DNA of 64,000 nucleotides, taken from positions 1-64,000 of the forward strand of contig NZ_SEWX01000006.1 of assembly GCF_004307455.1 (NCBI RefSeq), in the 5' to 3' direction. This document shows, piece after piece, positions 17,492-27,600 of this stretch. The stretch comes from Aquirufa nivalisilvae (GTDB lineage: Bacteria > Bacteroidota > Bacteroidia > Cytophagales > Spirosomataceae). Under the pieces are notes generated by a model, which was not told the origin of the DNA, did no database searches, and worked only from the letters and a program-made list of their open reading frames with translations. The translations under genes were made by a program, and so were the position numbers. Position 1 is the stretch's first letter; every line of letters starts with the position of its first letter.

Positions 17492-19471
17492 ATGAAGACT
17501 AATTTAACCAAAATCCTAGCGCTCTTTATGATTACAGGATTGACATTTCAATCTTGTAAACCTAAAAACGCAGGAAACGCTTCTTCCTCAGGTTCTGCGG
17601 AAAAAGCCTATGTAGCCCCAGGTAAATATGATGAATTTTACAATCTGGTATCCGGAGGTTTCTCTGGACAAATGAGTGTCTATGGATTACCTAGTGGTCG
17701 TTTATTCCGTGTAATTCCTGTTTTTTCAGTTGATCCTGAAAAAGGTTATGGCTATAGTGAAGAAACAAAACCGATGTTAAATACTTCACATGGATTTGTC
17801 CCTTGGGATGACCTTCACCATACTGAGCTCTCTCAAACAAATGGAGAAGTAGATGGAAGATGGATTTTCGGAAATGCCAATAACACTCCTCGTGTGGCAC
17901 GTATAGATTTAGCTAGCTTTAAAACAGCTGAAATCATTGAGCTACCGAATAGTGCTGGTAATCACTCCTCTCCTTTCATCACAGAAAATACCGAATATGT
18001 GGTAGCTGGTACACGTTTCTCTGTTCCGCCAGATAATGCCAATGGTGATATTCCGATTGATACCTACAAAGAAAACTTCAAAGGATATATCAGCTTTATA
18101 TCAGTGAAAAAGGAAAGCGGGGAAATGGATTTGGCCTTCCAAATTGAATGTCCTGGGGTAAATTTTGACCTTAGTCATGCAGGAAAAGGTAAGTCCAATG
18201 GATGGTTCTTCTTTAGCTGCTATAATACAGAACAAGCGAATACCTTATTAGAAGTGAACGCTTCTCAGCGCGACAAAGACTTCATTATGGCCGTCAATTG
18301 GAAAAAAGCTGAAGAATATATCAAAGCTGGAAAAGCAAAACGTATAGCTGCCAAATATGCGCATAATAAATACAGTGAGAAGACCCACACTGCTACTTCT
18401 GAAATGAAAAAAGAGGTCTTGGTTTTAGACGCTAAAGCATTAAAAGATATCTGCTATTTCATTCCTTGCCCTAAATCTCCTCACGGATGCGACGTGGACC
18501 CAACAGGCGAATACATTGTAGGTTCAGGCAAATTAGCTGCATTAATACCTGTATTTAGCTTTGACAAAATGATTAAGGCTATCGAAGGAAAACAGTTTGA
18601 CGGTAGCTTTGAAGGCATTCCGGTGATCAAATACGAAGCAGCATTATACGGTGAAGTGAAAAAACCAGGTCTTGGACCATTGCACACTGAATTTGACGGA
18701 AAAGGAAATGCTTATACTACCTTCTTTGTATCTAGTGAAGTGGTTAAATGGAACATCAAAGATTTGAAAGTACTTGATCGTGCGCCAACTTACTATTCTG
18801 TAGGTCACTTATGTATCCCTGGTGGAGACAGTAAAAAACCGAATGCTAAATACCTAATCGCTTATAATAAAATCACCAAAGATCGCTACTTGCCTACTGG
18901 CCCAGAGTTAACTCAAAGTGCGCAACTGTATGACATCAGTGGAGATAAGATGGAGATGATTCTCGACTTCCCGACCATCGGTGAACCGCACTATGCGCAA
19001 GCTATTTCGGCAGACTTAATCAAAGACCGTTCCATTAAGTTTTACAAGATTAATGAGAATCAGAACAAGTACGTAACTAAGGGAGAAGGCCAAGCCAAGG
19101 TAGTTAGAGAAGGAAATGTGGTCCATGTGTACATGACATCCATTCGTTCTCACTTTGCTCCGGACAACATAGAAGGTATCAAAATGGGGGATGTGGTGTA
19201 TTTCCACGTAACCAACCTAGAGCAAGATTGGGATGTTCCTCATGGATTTGCTATCAAAGGTGCCACCAATGCAGAATTATTGATTATGCCAGGTGAAACC
19301 CAAACCATGAAGTGGGAACCTGATAAAGTGGGGATCTTCCCAATGTACTGCACAGACTTTTGTAGTGCATTACACCAAGAAATGTCGGGCTACATCCGAG
19401 TATCACCCAAAGGCAGTAGTGTTCCTATCAGCTTTAGCCTAGGGAAAACCAAACCGATAGCCAAAAACTAA
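17492..19471 (+). CDS. nosZ: Nitrous oxide reductase, clade II (Sec-type)
   Basis: The product is 659 residues and reduces N2O to N2 in the periplasm. The N-terminus has no twin arginine but a Sec/lipoprotein-like signal ending near TFQSC, which marks clade II (atypical) NosZ. A seven-bladed propeller holds the CuZ His ligands (DDLHHTE, NHSSPF, SPHGCDVD, LHTEF), and the C-terminal cupredoxin domain holds the CuA site (MYCTDFCSALHQEMSGYI: two Cys, His, Met). All expected ligands seem present. The full maturation set nosL, nosD, nosF, nosY follows. Confidence 0.97.
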   Translation: MKTNLTKILALFMITGLTFQSCKPKNAGNASSSGSAEKAYVAPGKYDEFYNLVSGGFSGQMSVYGLPSGRLFRVIPVFSVDPEKGYGYSEETKPMLNTSHGFVPWDDLHHTELSQTNGEVDGRWIFGNANNTPRVARIDLASFKTAEIIELPNSAGNHSSPFITENTEYVVAGTRFSVPPDNANGDIPIDTYKENFKGYISFISVKKESGEMDLAFQIECPGVNFDLSHAGKGKSNGWFFFSCYNTEQANTLLEVNASQRDKDFIMAVNWKKAEEYIKAGKAKRIAAKYAHNKYSEKTHTATSEMKKEVLVLDAKALKDICYFIPCPKSPHGCDVDPTGEYIVGSGKLAALIPVFSFDKMIKAIEGKQFDGSFEGIPVIKYEAALYGEVKKPGLGPLHTEFDGKGNAYTTFFVSSEVVKWNIKDLKVLDRAPTYYSVGHLCIPGGDSKKPNAKYLIAYNKITKDRYLPTGPELTQSAQLYDISGDKMEMILDFPTIGEPHYAQAISADLIKDRSIKFYKINENQNKYVTKGEGQAKVVREGNVVHVYMTSIRSHFAPDNIEGIKMGDVVYFHVTNLEQDWDVPHGFAIKGATNAELLIMPGETQTMKWEPDKVGIFPMYCTDFCSALHQEMSGYIRVSPKGSSVPISFSLGKTKPIAKN

Positions 19472-19479
19472 ATAATACA

Positions 19480-19509
19480 GGAGAGTATGGTGCTCTATAC
19501 TCTCCTTTT
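19480..19509 (+). terminator. Hairpin terminator or attenuator after nosZ
   Basis: A perfect 9-bp stem, GGAGAGTAT / ATACTCTCC, with an 8-base loop is followed by TTTT. It starts 9 bases after the nosZ stop and ends before the next ATG at 19532. It may terminate most transcripts so that nosZ mRNA exceeds that of the downstream accessory genes, or protect the nosZ 3' end. Confidence 0.75.
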
Positions 19510-19531
19510 CATCCATGTTAATTTGAACATT

Positions 19532-20092
19532 ATGAAAGTTTTATCCATAACTATATTGGCTGCTATGTTCATGTTCACGGCAGCTTGTTCTAGCTCGGAA
19601 GCAGATACTTCTGCCAGTACAACGGAAACAACTGCCAATGCTGGCGGTCAAGAAAACGTCAAAGATGATGATTCCCAACAAGATGTAGTCAAAGTAGCAG
19701 TAGGGTCAAAAGATCATACTACTTTAGTGGCTGCCCTGAAACAAGCTGATTTGGTAACGTCACTATCCAATGCAGGGCCATTTACTGTCTTTGCTCCAAC
19801 AAACGCCGCTTTTGATAAAGTAGATAAAGCTACCTTAGCTGCCTTGATGACAGATGAGAAAAAAGCTGATTTACAGAATATACTTCAATACCATGTAACC
19901 GTATCAGCACTAAAAGCAGATTACCTACAAGATGGACAAGTATTGGGAATGGTCAATGGTGACAATGTCACTGTGAGCATCAAAAATGGTAAAATCATGT
20001 TAAATAATTCTGCTACGATCATTGCATCTGTACCAGCATCTAATGGCATCATCCATGTTATTGATGGTGTTTTATTGCCTCCTAGTAAATAG
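19532..20092 (+). CDS. Fasciclin-domain lipoprotein
   Basis: The product is 186 residues from the ATG at 19532, which gives a lipoprotein signal (AMFMFTAACSSS); an earlier in-frame start would fall inside the post-nosZ hairpin. After an acidic low-complexity linker, one fasciclin (FAS1/beta-Ig-H3) domain spans about 55-186 (GPFTVFAPTNAAFDKV, LQYHVT, ASNGIIHVIDGVLLPP). FAS1 domains mediate adhesion or protein interaction; a direct role in N2O reduction is not known to me. Its place between nosZ and nosL suggests a periplasmic scaffold or accessory role. Confidence 0.9.
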   Translation: MKVLSITILAAMFMFTAACSSSEADTSASTTETTANAGGQENVKDDDSQQDVVKVAVGSKDHTTLVAALKQADLVTSLSNAGPFTVFAPTNAAFDKVDKATLAALMTDEKKADLQNILQYHVTVSALKADYLQDGQVLGMVNGDNVTVSIKNGKIMLNNSATIIASVPASNGIIHVIDGVLLPPSK

Positions 20093-20107
20093 TTTAAATG
20101 CCTCCAC

Positions 20108-21106
20108 ATGAATACTCAACAAATGGGAAAACCAGCACGTATGCTGCTATTCATCTCCTCTATTTTATTACCTTTTGTGGTTTACTTACCGATTTGGAAA
20201 ATTGAATTAGATGCTCCTCAATACCCAGAAGGATTGAGTCTTCAAATTCATGCCAATGATATCCGTGGAAACGTTGATATCATCAATGGCCTAAATCACT
20301 ACATCGGCATGAAGACCATGCACAAAGAGGATTTTATTGAATTCTCCATATTGCCTTATATCATCATTGGTTTTTCCATTTTGTTTTTCATTGGTGCTTG
20401 GATCAATCGCAAGAAATTATTGTACACCTTGTTTTCAGCCTTCGTCTTATTTGGTATCATTGCCATGGTCGATTTCTGGAAATGGGAATACGATTATGGA
20501 CATGATTTAGATCCCAATGCCGCCATTCAAGTGCCTGGCATGGCGTACCAGCCTCCTCTAATTGGCTTCAAACAATTATTGAATTTTGGTGCATATTCTA
20601 TGCCTGACTTAGGTGGTTGGATATTTATAGTCATTGGTTTGATGTTACTGACTGGGGTCATTTTGGAATGGCGTTTTTCCAAAAGCCCCAGATCAGTATT
20701 ATTCTTCTTACCTCTATTATTCCTTTTTCAAGCTTGTACAATAGAAGTCAAACCCATTCAAGTAGGTCGAGATAGTTGTCATTTTTGCAAAATGGGAATA
20801 AGCGACATCCGATTTGCCGCTGCCATACTAACCAAACAAGGAAAGACTCTCCCTTTTGATGACCTAAAATGCCTGTTGAATTATTTGCAAATCAATAAGG
20901 AAACTGCTGTCCAAGATATTTATGTTAGCAACTTTTCAGGTAAACATGAATTAGTACTGGCAACACAAGCCTATTATATTTCTAGTCCATCATTAGGAAG
21001 CCCTATGACCGGCAATATGGCTGCCTTTAATGATAAAAATGAATTAGTCAAAAACAACCAAGCTTTAGCTGGGGAAGAAAAAACTTGGGAAAGTATTCGT
21101 CAATGA
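20108..21106 (+). CDS. nosL: Membrane-anchored NosL copper chaperone (fusion)
   Basis: The product is 332 residues. The N-terminal half (about 1-205) has about five membrane helices and a periplasmic-looking loop; the C-terminal part is a NosL domain with the usual lipobox-like segment LFQACTIEV and the copper motif RDSCHFCKMGI. NosL delivers copper to apo-NosZ. Ordinary NosL is a free lipoprotein, so here it appears fused to a membrane module. The start shown gives the complete membrane domain. It overlaps nosD by 4 bases (ATGA). Confidence 0.88.
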   Translation: MNTQQMGKPARMLLFISSILLPFVVYLPIWKIELDAPQYPEGLSLQIHANDIRGNVDIINGLNHYIGMKTMHKEDFIEFSILPYIIIGFSILFFIGAWINRKKLLYTLFSAFVLFGIIAMVDFWKWEYDYGHDLDPNAAIQVPGMAYQPPLIGFKQLLNFGAYSMPDLGGWIFIVIGLMLLTGVILEWRFSKSPRSVLFFLPLLFLFQACTIEVKPIQVGRDSCHFCKMGISDIRFAAAILTKQGKTLPFDDLKCLLNYLQINKETAVQDIYVSNFSGKHELVLATQAYYISSPSLGSPMTGNMAAFNDKNELVKNNQALAGEEKTWESIRQ

Positions 21107-22350
21107 TTGCCCTTAAAACTTACCTTATCTTATTCATTCTCTTCGCCTTGTCTGTACCATATACCCAGGCAAACACTTGGTATGTAGGGAAAAATGAGCG
21201 ATTTAAAAGCCTAGCTTCTGCTATTCAGCAGGCTCAAGCAGGAGACCGCATTTTAGTTAAACCCGGTATCTATCATGAGCATAATCTAATCATCGACAAG
21301 GCCTTAACTATTCAGGGCATAGGATTACCAATATTGGATGGAGAGGGAAAATATGAAGTACTTTCTATAAAAGCATCTCAAGTTACCATCCAAGGTTTTC
21401 ATATTCGGAATTCGGGCATTTCTAGTTTAAAAGATTTGGCAGGAATTAAAGTATATGATTCCCAATATGTACAAATCATAAATAACTTAATTACCCATTC
21501 ATTCTTTGGTGTTTATATTCAATATGGCAAGCACTGTACCATTAAAAACAATCGAATCATTGCTTATGGCAAAGAAGAGCAGCAAAGTGGCAATGGTATT
21601 CACTGCTGGAATAGCAGCAATTTGCAAATCCAAAACAATGTCATCACAGGACATCGTGACGGTATTTATTTTGAATTTGTCACTCATTCAATTATCAAAA
21701 ACAACCGATCATTTCGCAATCTTCGCTATGGTCTACACTTTATGTTTTCCAACAATGACACTTATATCTCCAATGTTTTCACTAATAATGGTGCTGGGGT
21801 AGCCGTCATGTTTTCGAATCATGTCAATATGTTTTACAATACCTTCCATCAAAATTGGGGGGATGCTTCTTATGGAATTTTACTCAAAGAGATTTCGGAT
21901 GGAATTATTCAAGGAAACCGTTTCGAAAAAAATACGACGGGAATTTACCTTGAGGGCGTAAGTCGAGTTAAAATGAATCGAAATACCTTTTCCAATAATG
22001 GCTGGGGGCTTAAAATTCAAGCTAGCTGTCAAGACATGACCATCCATCATAATAATTTCATGAACAACACTTTTGATGTGAGTACCAATGGTACACTTGT
22101 TCTGAACAATTTCGATGGCAATTATTGGGATAAATACGATGGCTATGATTTAAACCGAGATCACATTGGAGATATTCCATTTCGGCCTGTCAGCCTTTTT
22201 TCCATCATTTTAGAAAAAAACCCAACCACACTCATTATGTTTCGCAGTTTCATTTCTGCCTTAATGGACAAAACGGAGAAATTAATACCCAGCTTAACTC
22301 CAGAACAATTAAAAGATCAATTTCCACTCATTAAACCGGTCAAATTATGA
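21103..22350 (+). CDS. nosD: NosD, periplasmic beta-helix copper-maturation protein
   Basis: The product is 415 residues from the ATG at 21103 that overlaps the nosL stop. It has a signal peptide (ending near TQANT) and then many parallel beta-helix repeats (for example GIKVYDSQYVQIINN, GNGIHCWNSS, GIYLEGVSRV), typical of NosD/CASH domains. NosD works with the NosFY ABC transporter to assemble the CuZ site. It overlaps nosF by 4 bases. Confidence 0.94.
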   Translation: MIALKTYLILFILFALSVPYTQANTWYVGKNERFKSLASAIQQAQAGDRILVKPGIYHEHNLIIDKALTIQGIGLPILDGEGKYEVLSIKASQVTIQGFHIRNSGISSLKDLAGIKVYDSQYVQIINNLITHSFFGVYIQYGKHCTIKNNRIIAYGKEEQQSGNGIHCWNSSNLQIQNNVITGHRDGIYFEFVTHSIIKNNRSFRNLRYGLHFMFSNNDTYISNVFTNNGAGVAVMFSNHVNMFYNTFHQNWGDASYGILLKEISDGIIQGNRFEKNTTGIYLEGVSRVKMNRNTFSNNGWGLKIQASCQDMTIHHNNFMNNTFDVSTNGTLVLNNFDGNYWDKYDGYDLNRDHIGDIPFRPVSLFSIILEKNPTTLIMFRSFISALMDKTEKLIPSLTPEQLKDQFPLIKPVKL

Positions 22351-23045
22351 TCATCACCGAACATATCAGCAAGCGTTTTGGAAATCAGCAGGTCCTTAAA
22401 GATGTGCACATTACTTGTCGACCAGGGGCCTGTATTGCCTTGATTGGACCTAATGGAAGTGGGAAAACAACTTTAATTAAAAGTATCTTACAAATGGTCA
22501 TTCCAGACTCAGGGAAAGTCATTTTTCAAGGTGAAGATATACGGGGTGAATGGGCATATCGTGCTAAAATTGGTTTTATGCCTCAAATGACACGCTATCC
22601 AGAGAATATGACCATTGGTGAAGTTATGTCCATGATGATTGATATTCGAAAAGATCAAAAAAACTTAGACGAAGAATTAATTGACCAATACCAGTTAAAA
22701 GAAATTTACCATAAAAGAATGGGAACACTTTCGGGAGGAATGCGACAAAAGGTAGGAGCCTGTCTTGCTTTTTTATTTCAACCTGATATCCTGATTTTGG
22801 ATGAACCCACAGCAGGCTTAGATCCCCTTTCTTCAGAAATATTGAAACAAAAAATTCTAAAAGAAAAAGCTCGAGGTAAAACGACCATCATATCATCCCA
22901 CGTACTGAGTGAATTAGATGAAATGATAACGGATGTTATTTACATGCAAGATGGTCAAGTTCTATTCCAAAAATCCTTAAGGGATTTAGAGCAAGAGACC
23001 CAAGAGGTGAAATTATCCAAAATGATTGCCAAAATCATTGCCTAG
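22347..23045 (+). CDS. nosF: NosF, ABC transporter ATPase
   Basis: The product is 232 residues, a single nucleotide-binding domain with Walker A GPNGSGKTT, signature LSGGMRQK, Walker B ILILDEPTAGLD and the switch His in IISSHVLSE. It pairs with NosY, and in the known system supplies the periplasmic NosD with what is needed for CuZ assembly (likely sulfur). The ATG overlaps the nosD stop, indicating translational coupling. Confidence 0.95.
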   Translation: MIITEHISKRFGNQQVLKDVHITCRPGACIALIGPNGSGKTTLIKSILQMVIPDSGKVIFQGEDIRGEWAYRAKIGFMPQMTRYPENMTIGEVMSMMIDIRKDQKNLDEELIDQYQLKEIYHKRMGTLSGGMRQKVGACLAFLFQPDILILDEPTAGLDPLSSEILKQKILKEKARGKTTIISSHVLSELDEMITDVIYMQDGQVLFQKSLRDLEQETQEVKLSKMIAKIIA

Positions 23046-23051
23046 AAGACC

Positions 23052-23819
23052 ATGAACAAGATATATAAACATGTAATTGCTGACATCATCCGAAATCGGA
23101 TTGTCATATTCTATACCCTTATTTTACTATTGGCTTCCTTAAGTGTATTTAGTTTGGAAGACACTTCCTCTAAAGGCTTGTTAAGTATGTTAAATATCAT
23201 TCTCATGATCGTGCCATTGGTATGTCTGATATTCTCCACTATTTACATGTACAATAGCAGTGAGTTCATTGAACTTCTTCTGAGTCAACCTTTAAAGAGA
23301 AATACCATTTGGTGGAGCCTTTTTATAGGACTAATTACCTCACTAGGATTAGCATTTTTTGTTGGGGCGGGTTTAGTTATCCTCATTTTCGAACCTAGTT
23401 TCCTCGGGTTAATGCTCGATATTTGCGGATTGCTTTTGACTTTCATATTTACGGCAATTGCCTTGTTGGCAGCTGTTTTAACAAAGGACAAAGCCAAAGG
23501 AATTGGTCTTTCTATTATTCTGTGGCTGTTTTATGCTATCATTTTTGACGGCATCGTCTTGTTCATGTTATTTCAATGGGCCGACTATCCTATAGAAAAA
23601 TTCATGATTGTTATTAGCATGCTGAACCCAATCGATTTAGCACGCATTTTAATATTAATGCAAATGGATGTATCCGCATTAATGGGGTATACAGGTGCCA
23701 TTTTTAAAGATTTTTTTGGCACAACAGGTGGAATTCTCATTTCATTCGGCACCTTAATGCTCTGGGTAATAATTCCCTTTGCCTGTTCTTTGCGCTATTT
23801 TAAAAAGAAAGATTTATAA
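23052..23819 (+). CDS. nosY: NosY, ABC transporter permease
   Basis: The product is 255 residues with six predicted membrane helices, typical of the ABC-2-like NosY permease. It follows nosF by 6 bases. Sequence conservation is mostly hydrophobic, so the assignment rests on length, topology and order. Confidence 0.92.
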   Translation: MNKIYKHVIADIIRNRIVIFYTLILLLASLSVFSLEDTSSKGLLSMLNIILMIVPLVCLIFSTIYMYNSSEFIELLLSQPLKRNTIWWSLFIGLITSLGLAFFVGAGLVILIFEPSFLGLMLDICGLLLTFIFTAIALLAAVLTKDKAKGIGLSIILWLFYAIIFDGIVLFMLFQWADYPIEKFMIVISMLNPIDLARILILMQMDVSALMGYTGAIFKDFFGTTGGILISFGTLMLWVIIPFACSLRYFKKKDL

Positions 23820-23821
23820 GG

Positions 23822-24256
23822 ATGTTGTACCATACTTTACTTTTGTTGCATGTAATAGGAGCCTGTATTTGGGTAGGAGGACATCTCATTTTAAGTTTGC
23901 AAATTGTCCCCAAGGCCTTATTAAAAAAAGACGTTCAGCTTATTCAACAGTTTGAAAAAACATTTGAACCTATTGGCATTCCTAGTTTACTCGTGCAAAT
24001 TATCACAGGTGTATGGATGGCCATTTTACAGTATGGCATTTTATTTAGTTGGGATAATGCTATACAGCGAAATATTATCATCAAATTAAGTCTATTGGTA
24101 CTGAGCTTACTATTAGCTCTTCATGCTCGTATTTTCATCATTCCTAAGCTGAGTATAGATAATCTCCCTTTGATGGTTTTACACATCCGATTCATCACCC
24201 TAGTTGCCCTCCTTATGGTGTTTTTCGGTTTACAATTTAGATTTGGAGGACTTTAA
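23822..24256 (+). CDS. CopD-like small membrane protein
   Basis: The product is 144 residues with four membrane helices. HVIGACIWVGGHLILSL in the first helix and a late HARIFIIPKL match the CopD/DUF2269-like group, whose His residues may bind copper or heme. It starts 2 bases after nosY, so it is part of the nos operon. Copper import for NosZ is a reasonable inference; it is much smaller than classical CopD. Confidence 0.75.
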   Translation: MLYHTLLLLHVIGACIWVGGHLILSLQIVPKALLKKDVQLIQQFEKTFEPIGIPSLLVQIITGVWMAILQYGILFSWDNAIQRNIIIKLSLLVLSLLLALHARIFIIPKLSIDNLPLMVLHIRFITLVALLMVFFGLQFRFGGL

Positions 24257-24266
24257 ATATAAGCTT

Positions 24267-24608
24267 ATGAAAAAGATTATGTATTTCCTGATGTCGTGGA
24301 CCTTTATTGGTCTTGGTTTGGCTTTTGTACCCAATACCAAACCGAAATACCTCCATTTAGATAAAAAACAAGCAGTTTACACCGTAGAAGCAAGCTGTGG
24401 TTCTTGCCAATTTGATATGCCTGGAGACGACTGTCAATTGGCCATCAAATTAGACAATAAGAAATACTACGTAGAGGGACCCAATATCAACGATTATGGT
24501 GGAAGTCATTCCAAAAACGGATTTTGCAAAGTGGTTAGAAAAGCACAAGTACAAGGCAAAATCGTTCAGGATAAATTCGTTGCCAGTTATTTCAAATTAC
24601 TTCCATAA
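24267..24608 (+). CDS. Small exported Cys-motif protein (DUF6370-like)
   Basis: The product is 113 residues from the ATG at 24267; a longer reading overlaps the previous gene and lacks a signal. The N-terminus is a signal peptide or anchor, followed by EASCGSCQFDMPGDDC and later NGFCKVVRKA. I believe it matches the DUF6370 family, of unknown function. The Cys cluster (CGSC plus further Cys) suggests a metal or redox role. It is the last gene of the nos operon, so copper handling is suspected. Confidence 0.75.
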   Translation: MKKIMYFLMSWTFIGLGLAFVPNTKPKYLHLDKKQAVYTVEASCGSCQFDMPGDDCQLAIKLDNKKYYVEGPNINDYGGSHSKNGFCKVVRKAQVQGKIVQDKFVASYFKLLP

Positions 24609-24613
24609 GGCTA

Positions 24614-24649
24614 TTTATTCGTGAATAGTAATGCCTATTCACGAATAAA
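24614..24649. terminator. Perfect 15-bp inverted repeat between convergent genes
   Basis: TTTATTCGTGAATAG and its exact complement flank a 6-base loop. The right arm overlaps the last codons (Phe-Ile-Arg-Glu-stop) of the minus-strand hybrid kinase. It probably terminates both the nos operon and the kinase transcript. Confidence 0.8.
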
Positions 24650-27600
24650 TTCTTGAATTTTTTGAAGTAATTCTTGCTGCTTATAGGGCTTGGAGACATA
24701 GCCATTCATCCCGATATCAAAGCATTTCTGCTGCTCCCCTACTAACGAATGGGCAGTCATGGCAATGATGGGGATATCCGATTTCATTTCATTCCGAATA
24801 TACTTGGTGGCTTGATAACCATCCATTTCGGGCATTTGCAAATCCATCAAGATTAGATCATATGATTTTTGCTTCAATAGTTCGATTCCTTCTTTGCCAT
24901 TATTGGCTATGTCTAATTGGAATCCAAAATTCGTAATAACCGTTTTGGCCAATCGCTGGTTCATCTCATTATCCTCGCACATCAAAATGCTCACTGATTG
25001 CTCTAAGCTGAGATTTGAACTTTTCTTATTTTGCAGGCTTTCAAGCACTTGTTTTGTCTTTTCTAATTCCAGTACAAAAGAGAATTCAGAACCTCTCCCT
25101 AGTTGACTTTTCAATTCAATCTTTCCTCCTTGTAGTTCAACCAATTGTTTAGCAATATTCAAGCCTAAACCTGAACCCCCAAATTTGCGTGTTGTACTTG
25201 CTTCTGCTTGAGTAAAACGGTCAAATATCGTTTTTATCTTTTCTTCCGAAATACCAATGCCTGTATCTTTTACAGAAAAGCGTAAACTAACCCGAGAATC
25301 TGTTTCCTGTACTTTTTTAACAGAAATGATCACTTCCCCTTCCTCGGTAAATTTAATCGCATTTCCTGCCAAATTAATTAATACTTGATTTAAACGTCCC
25401 TTATCTCCTATGACGGCATCAGGTAAATCAGCATCCAAAAATAGGCTGAATTCAATGGCTTTTTTCTGTGATTTTACTTTAAGGATACTATACACATGCT
25501 TCAGTGATTCCTTTAAACTGAATGGTTGTATCTCCATTTCAATTTTCCCAGAATCTATTTTGGATAAATCTAAAATATCATTAATCAATAACAATAGATG
25601 ATCACCTGCAGTTTGTATATTTTCTATATATTCACAATCCGGACTAGGCAAATTTCTTTGTTGTAAGAGTTCCGTAAAACCGATAATAGCATTCAAAGGA
25701 GTACGAATCTCATGACTCATATTGGCTAAGAAACTATCTTTGGCATTTGCTGCTGATTCGGCTATTTCTTTGGCTCTAATTAATTCATTTTGAGCTTGCT
25801 TATGTTCCGTATAATCTTCAGCCACACCCAAATAACCAATAATCTCTCCTGTCTCATTTTTTACACAGGTTACTCCTAACCATATGGGAATTCGCTTACC
25901 TGACTTTGAAATAAGAGTCCACTCTCTACGCTCAGGTTTCCCCGTTGATCTGGTTCTCATCACAAACGTTTCAAAGCTTGGCACAAATTCAGTACCATAC
26001 TCTTCACTTAGCTCAACATTATATTGGATTAATTCATCCATGTCAAAACAAGGAATTTGACTTAAAAGCATGTTTACTATCTCATCTTCCTCATATTCAA
26101 ATAATTCCAAGGTAGCTTGATTCACTTTTTGAACAACCCCATTCACATCCGTGAAAATAATAGCCAAACCTGCTCCATTAAAAATAGCAATCTGAGTGGC
26201 CAATAGATTAGAAATCTCTAAATCTTTTTCTTTTTTCTCTGTGATATCAGATTCAATGGCAATGAAATTAATAAGCTCGTGTTGATTATTGAAAATTGGA
26301 TTAATGGATAATTCTAGCCAATATTCTCTCCCCGATTTAGAACGATTTCGAATCTCACCTTTAAAAACTTGACGGTTTGCGATGGCCTCTTGCATCGCTT
26401 GAGAAGTGCCCTGATCGGTTCCCTCATACTGCAAAAAACTGCCAGGTTTTTTACCAATTACTTCATCTAATGTATATCCTGTCAACTTTTCAAATGGATC
26501 ATTTACCCATTCTATTAGACCTTGTGGATCAGCAATCACTACAATGTTATCTGTTCCTTTGGCTACCCATGACAAGCGATTGTTTTCTTCAATGATTTTC
26601 TTACTCGCTGTGATGTCACGTGCTATTCCATATAATTTACCTGTTTGTTCATTGGGCGATGAATTCCAACTCAATACTTTGACAGTTCCATCTTTGCATT
26701 TATAGCGTAATTCAAAATCCTTCACACCTTCTCCACGAAACATTTTTTCTCGAAGTTTGTCTCTTAATGGCAAGTCTTCATCAATCACAAGTGCAGCTCC
26801 GGAATTACTCATTATTTCATCCTCTGTATACCCAAGACTTCGATAAAAAGATGGGCTCACCTTCTCAAAAAAACCATTCTTATTGGCTACTGTTAAATAA
26901 TCCTGCGAAAGTTCAAAAAATAATTCTAAGTCAATCGATTTAATTTTTTGCTCCGTAATATCACTACTAATGGCCAAATATTGGGTAACTTTTCCATCCT
27001 TCCCTTTAAACGGGACAAAAGTGATATTCAACCAATAAATTGACCCATCTTTGGCTATATTCTGAATCTCACCTTTCCATACTTCTCCGGATTGAATTGT
27101 CTCCCAAAAGGTATCTGATTCCAATGAAGAATTAAACTCGGGATGCAGTATACTCTTGTGATGACCTAGTAACTCTTCTCTTGAATACTGGCTCAATGCA
27201 CAAATCGCCTCATTCGCATAAGTAATAATACCTTGGGAATCCATGATAAATACGGCCAAAACTTCATCTAAAGCCTCTTTATATCGCCCCAGTTCCATGG
27301 TCACACGAGCAATTTTTTCCTCCGTCAAACGATTAACTTGTTCTGTCAAAACATTATTCTTGATCCTTAACTCCAAAGTCATAATAACATGCTCCGCCAG
27401 CGTATTCAATGCATCTCGCTGTTCTTTTGTCAATTCCTTGGGCACTCGATCTATCACACACAAAGAACCTATGTTATACCCATCTGGTGTAATCAAAGGA
27501 GCACCTGCATAAAATCGAATATGCGGATCTCCAGTCACCAATGGATTTTCTACAAATCGCTCATCCTCAAGGGCATTGGGTACTTCAAAAACCTCCTCCC

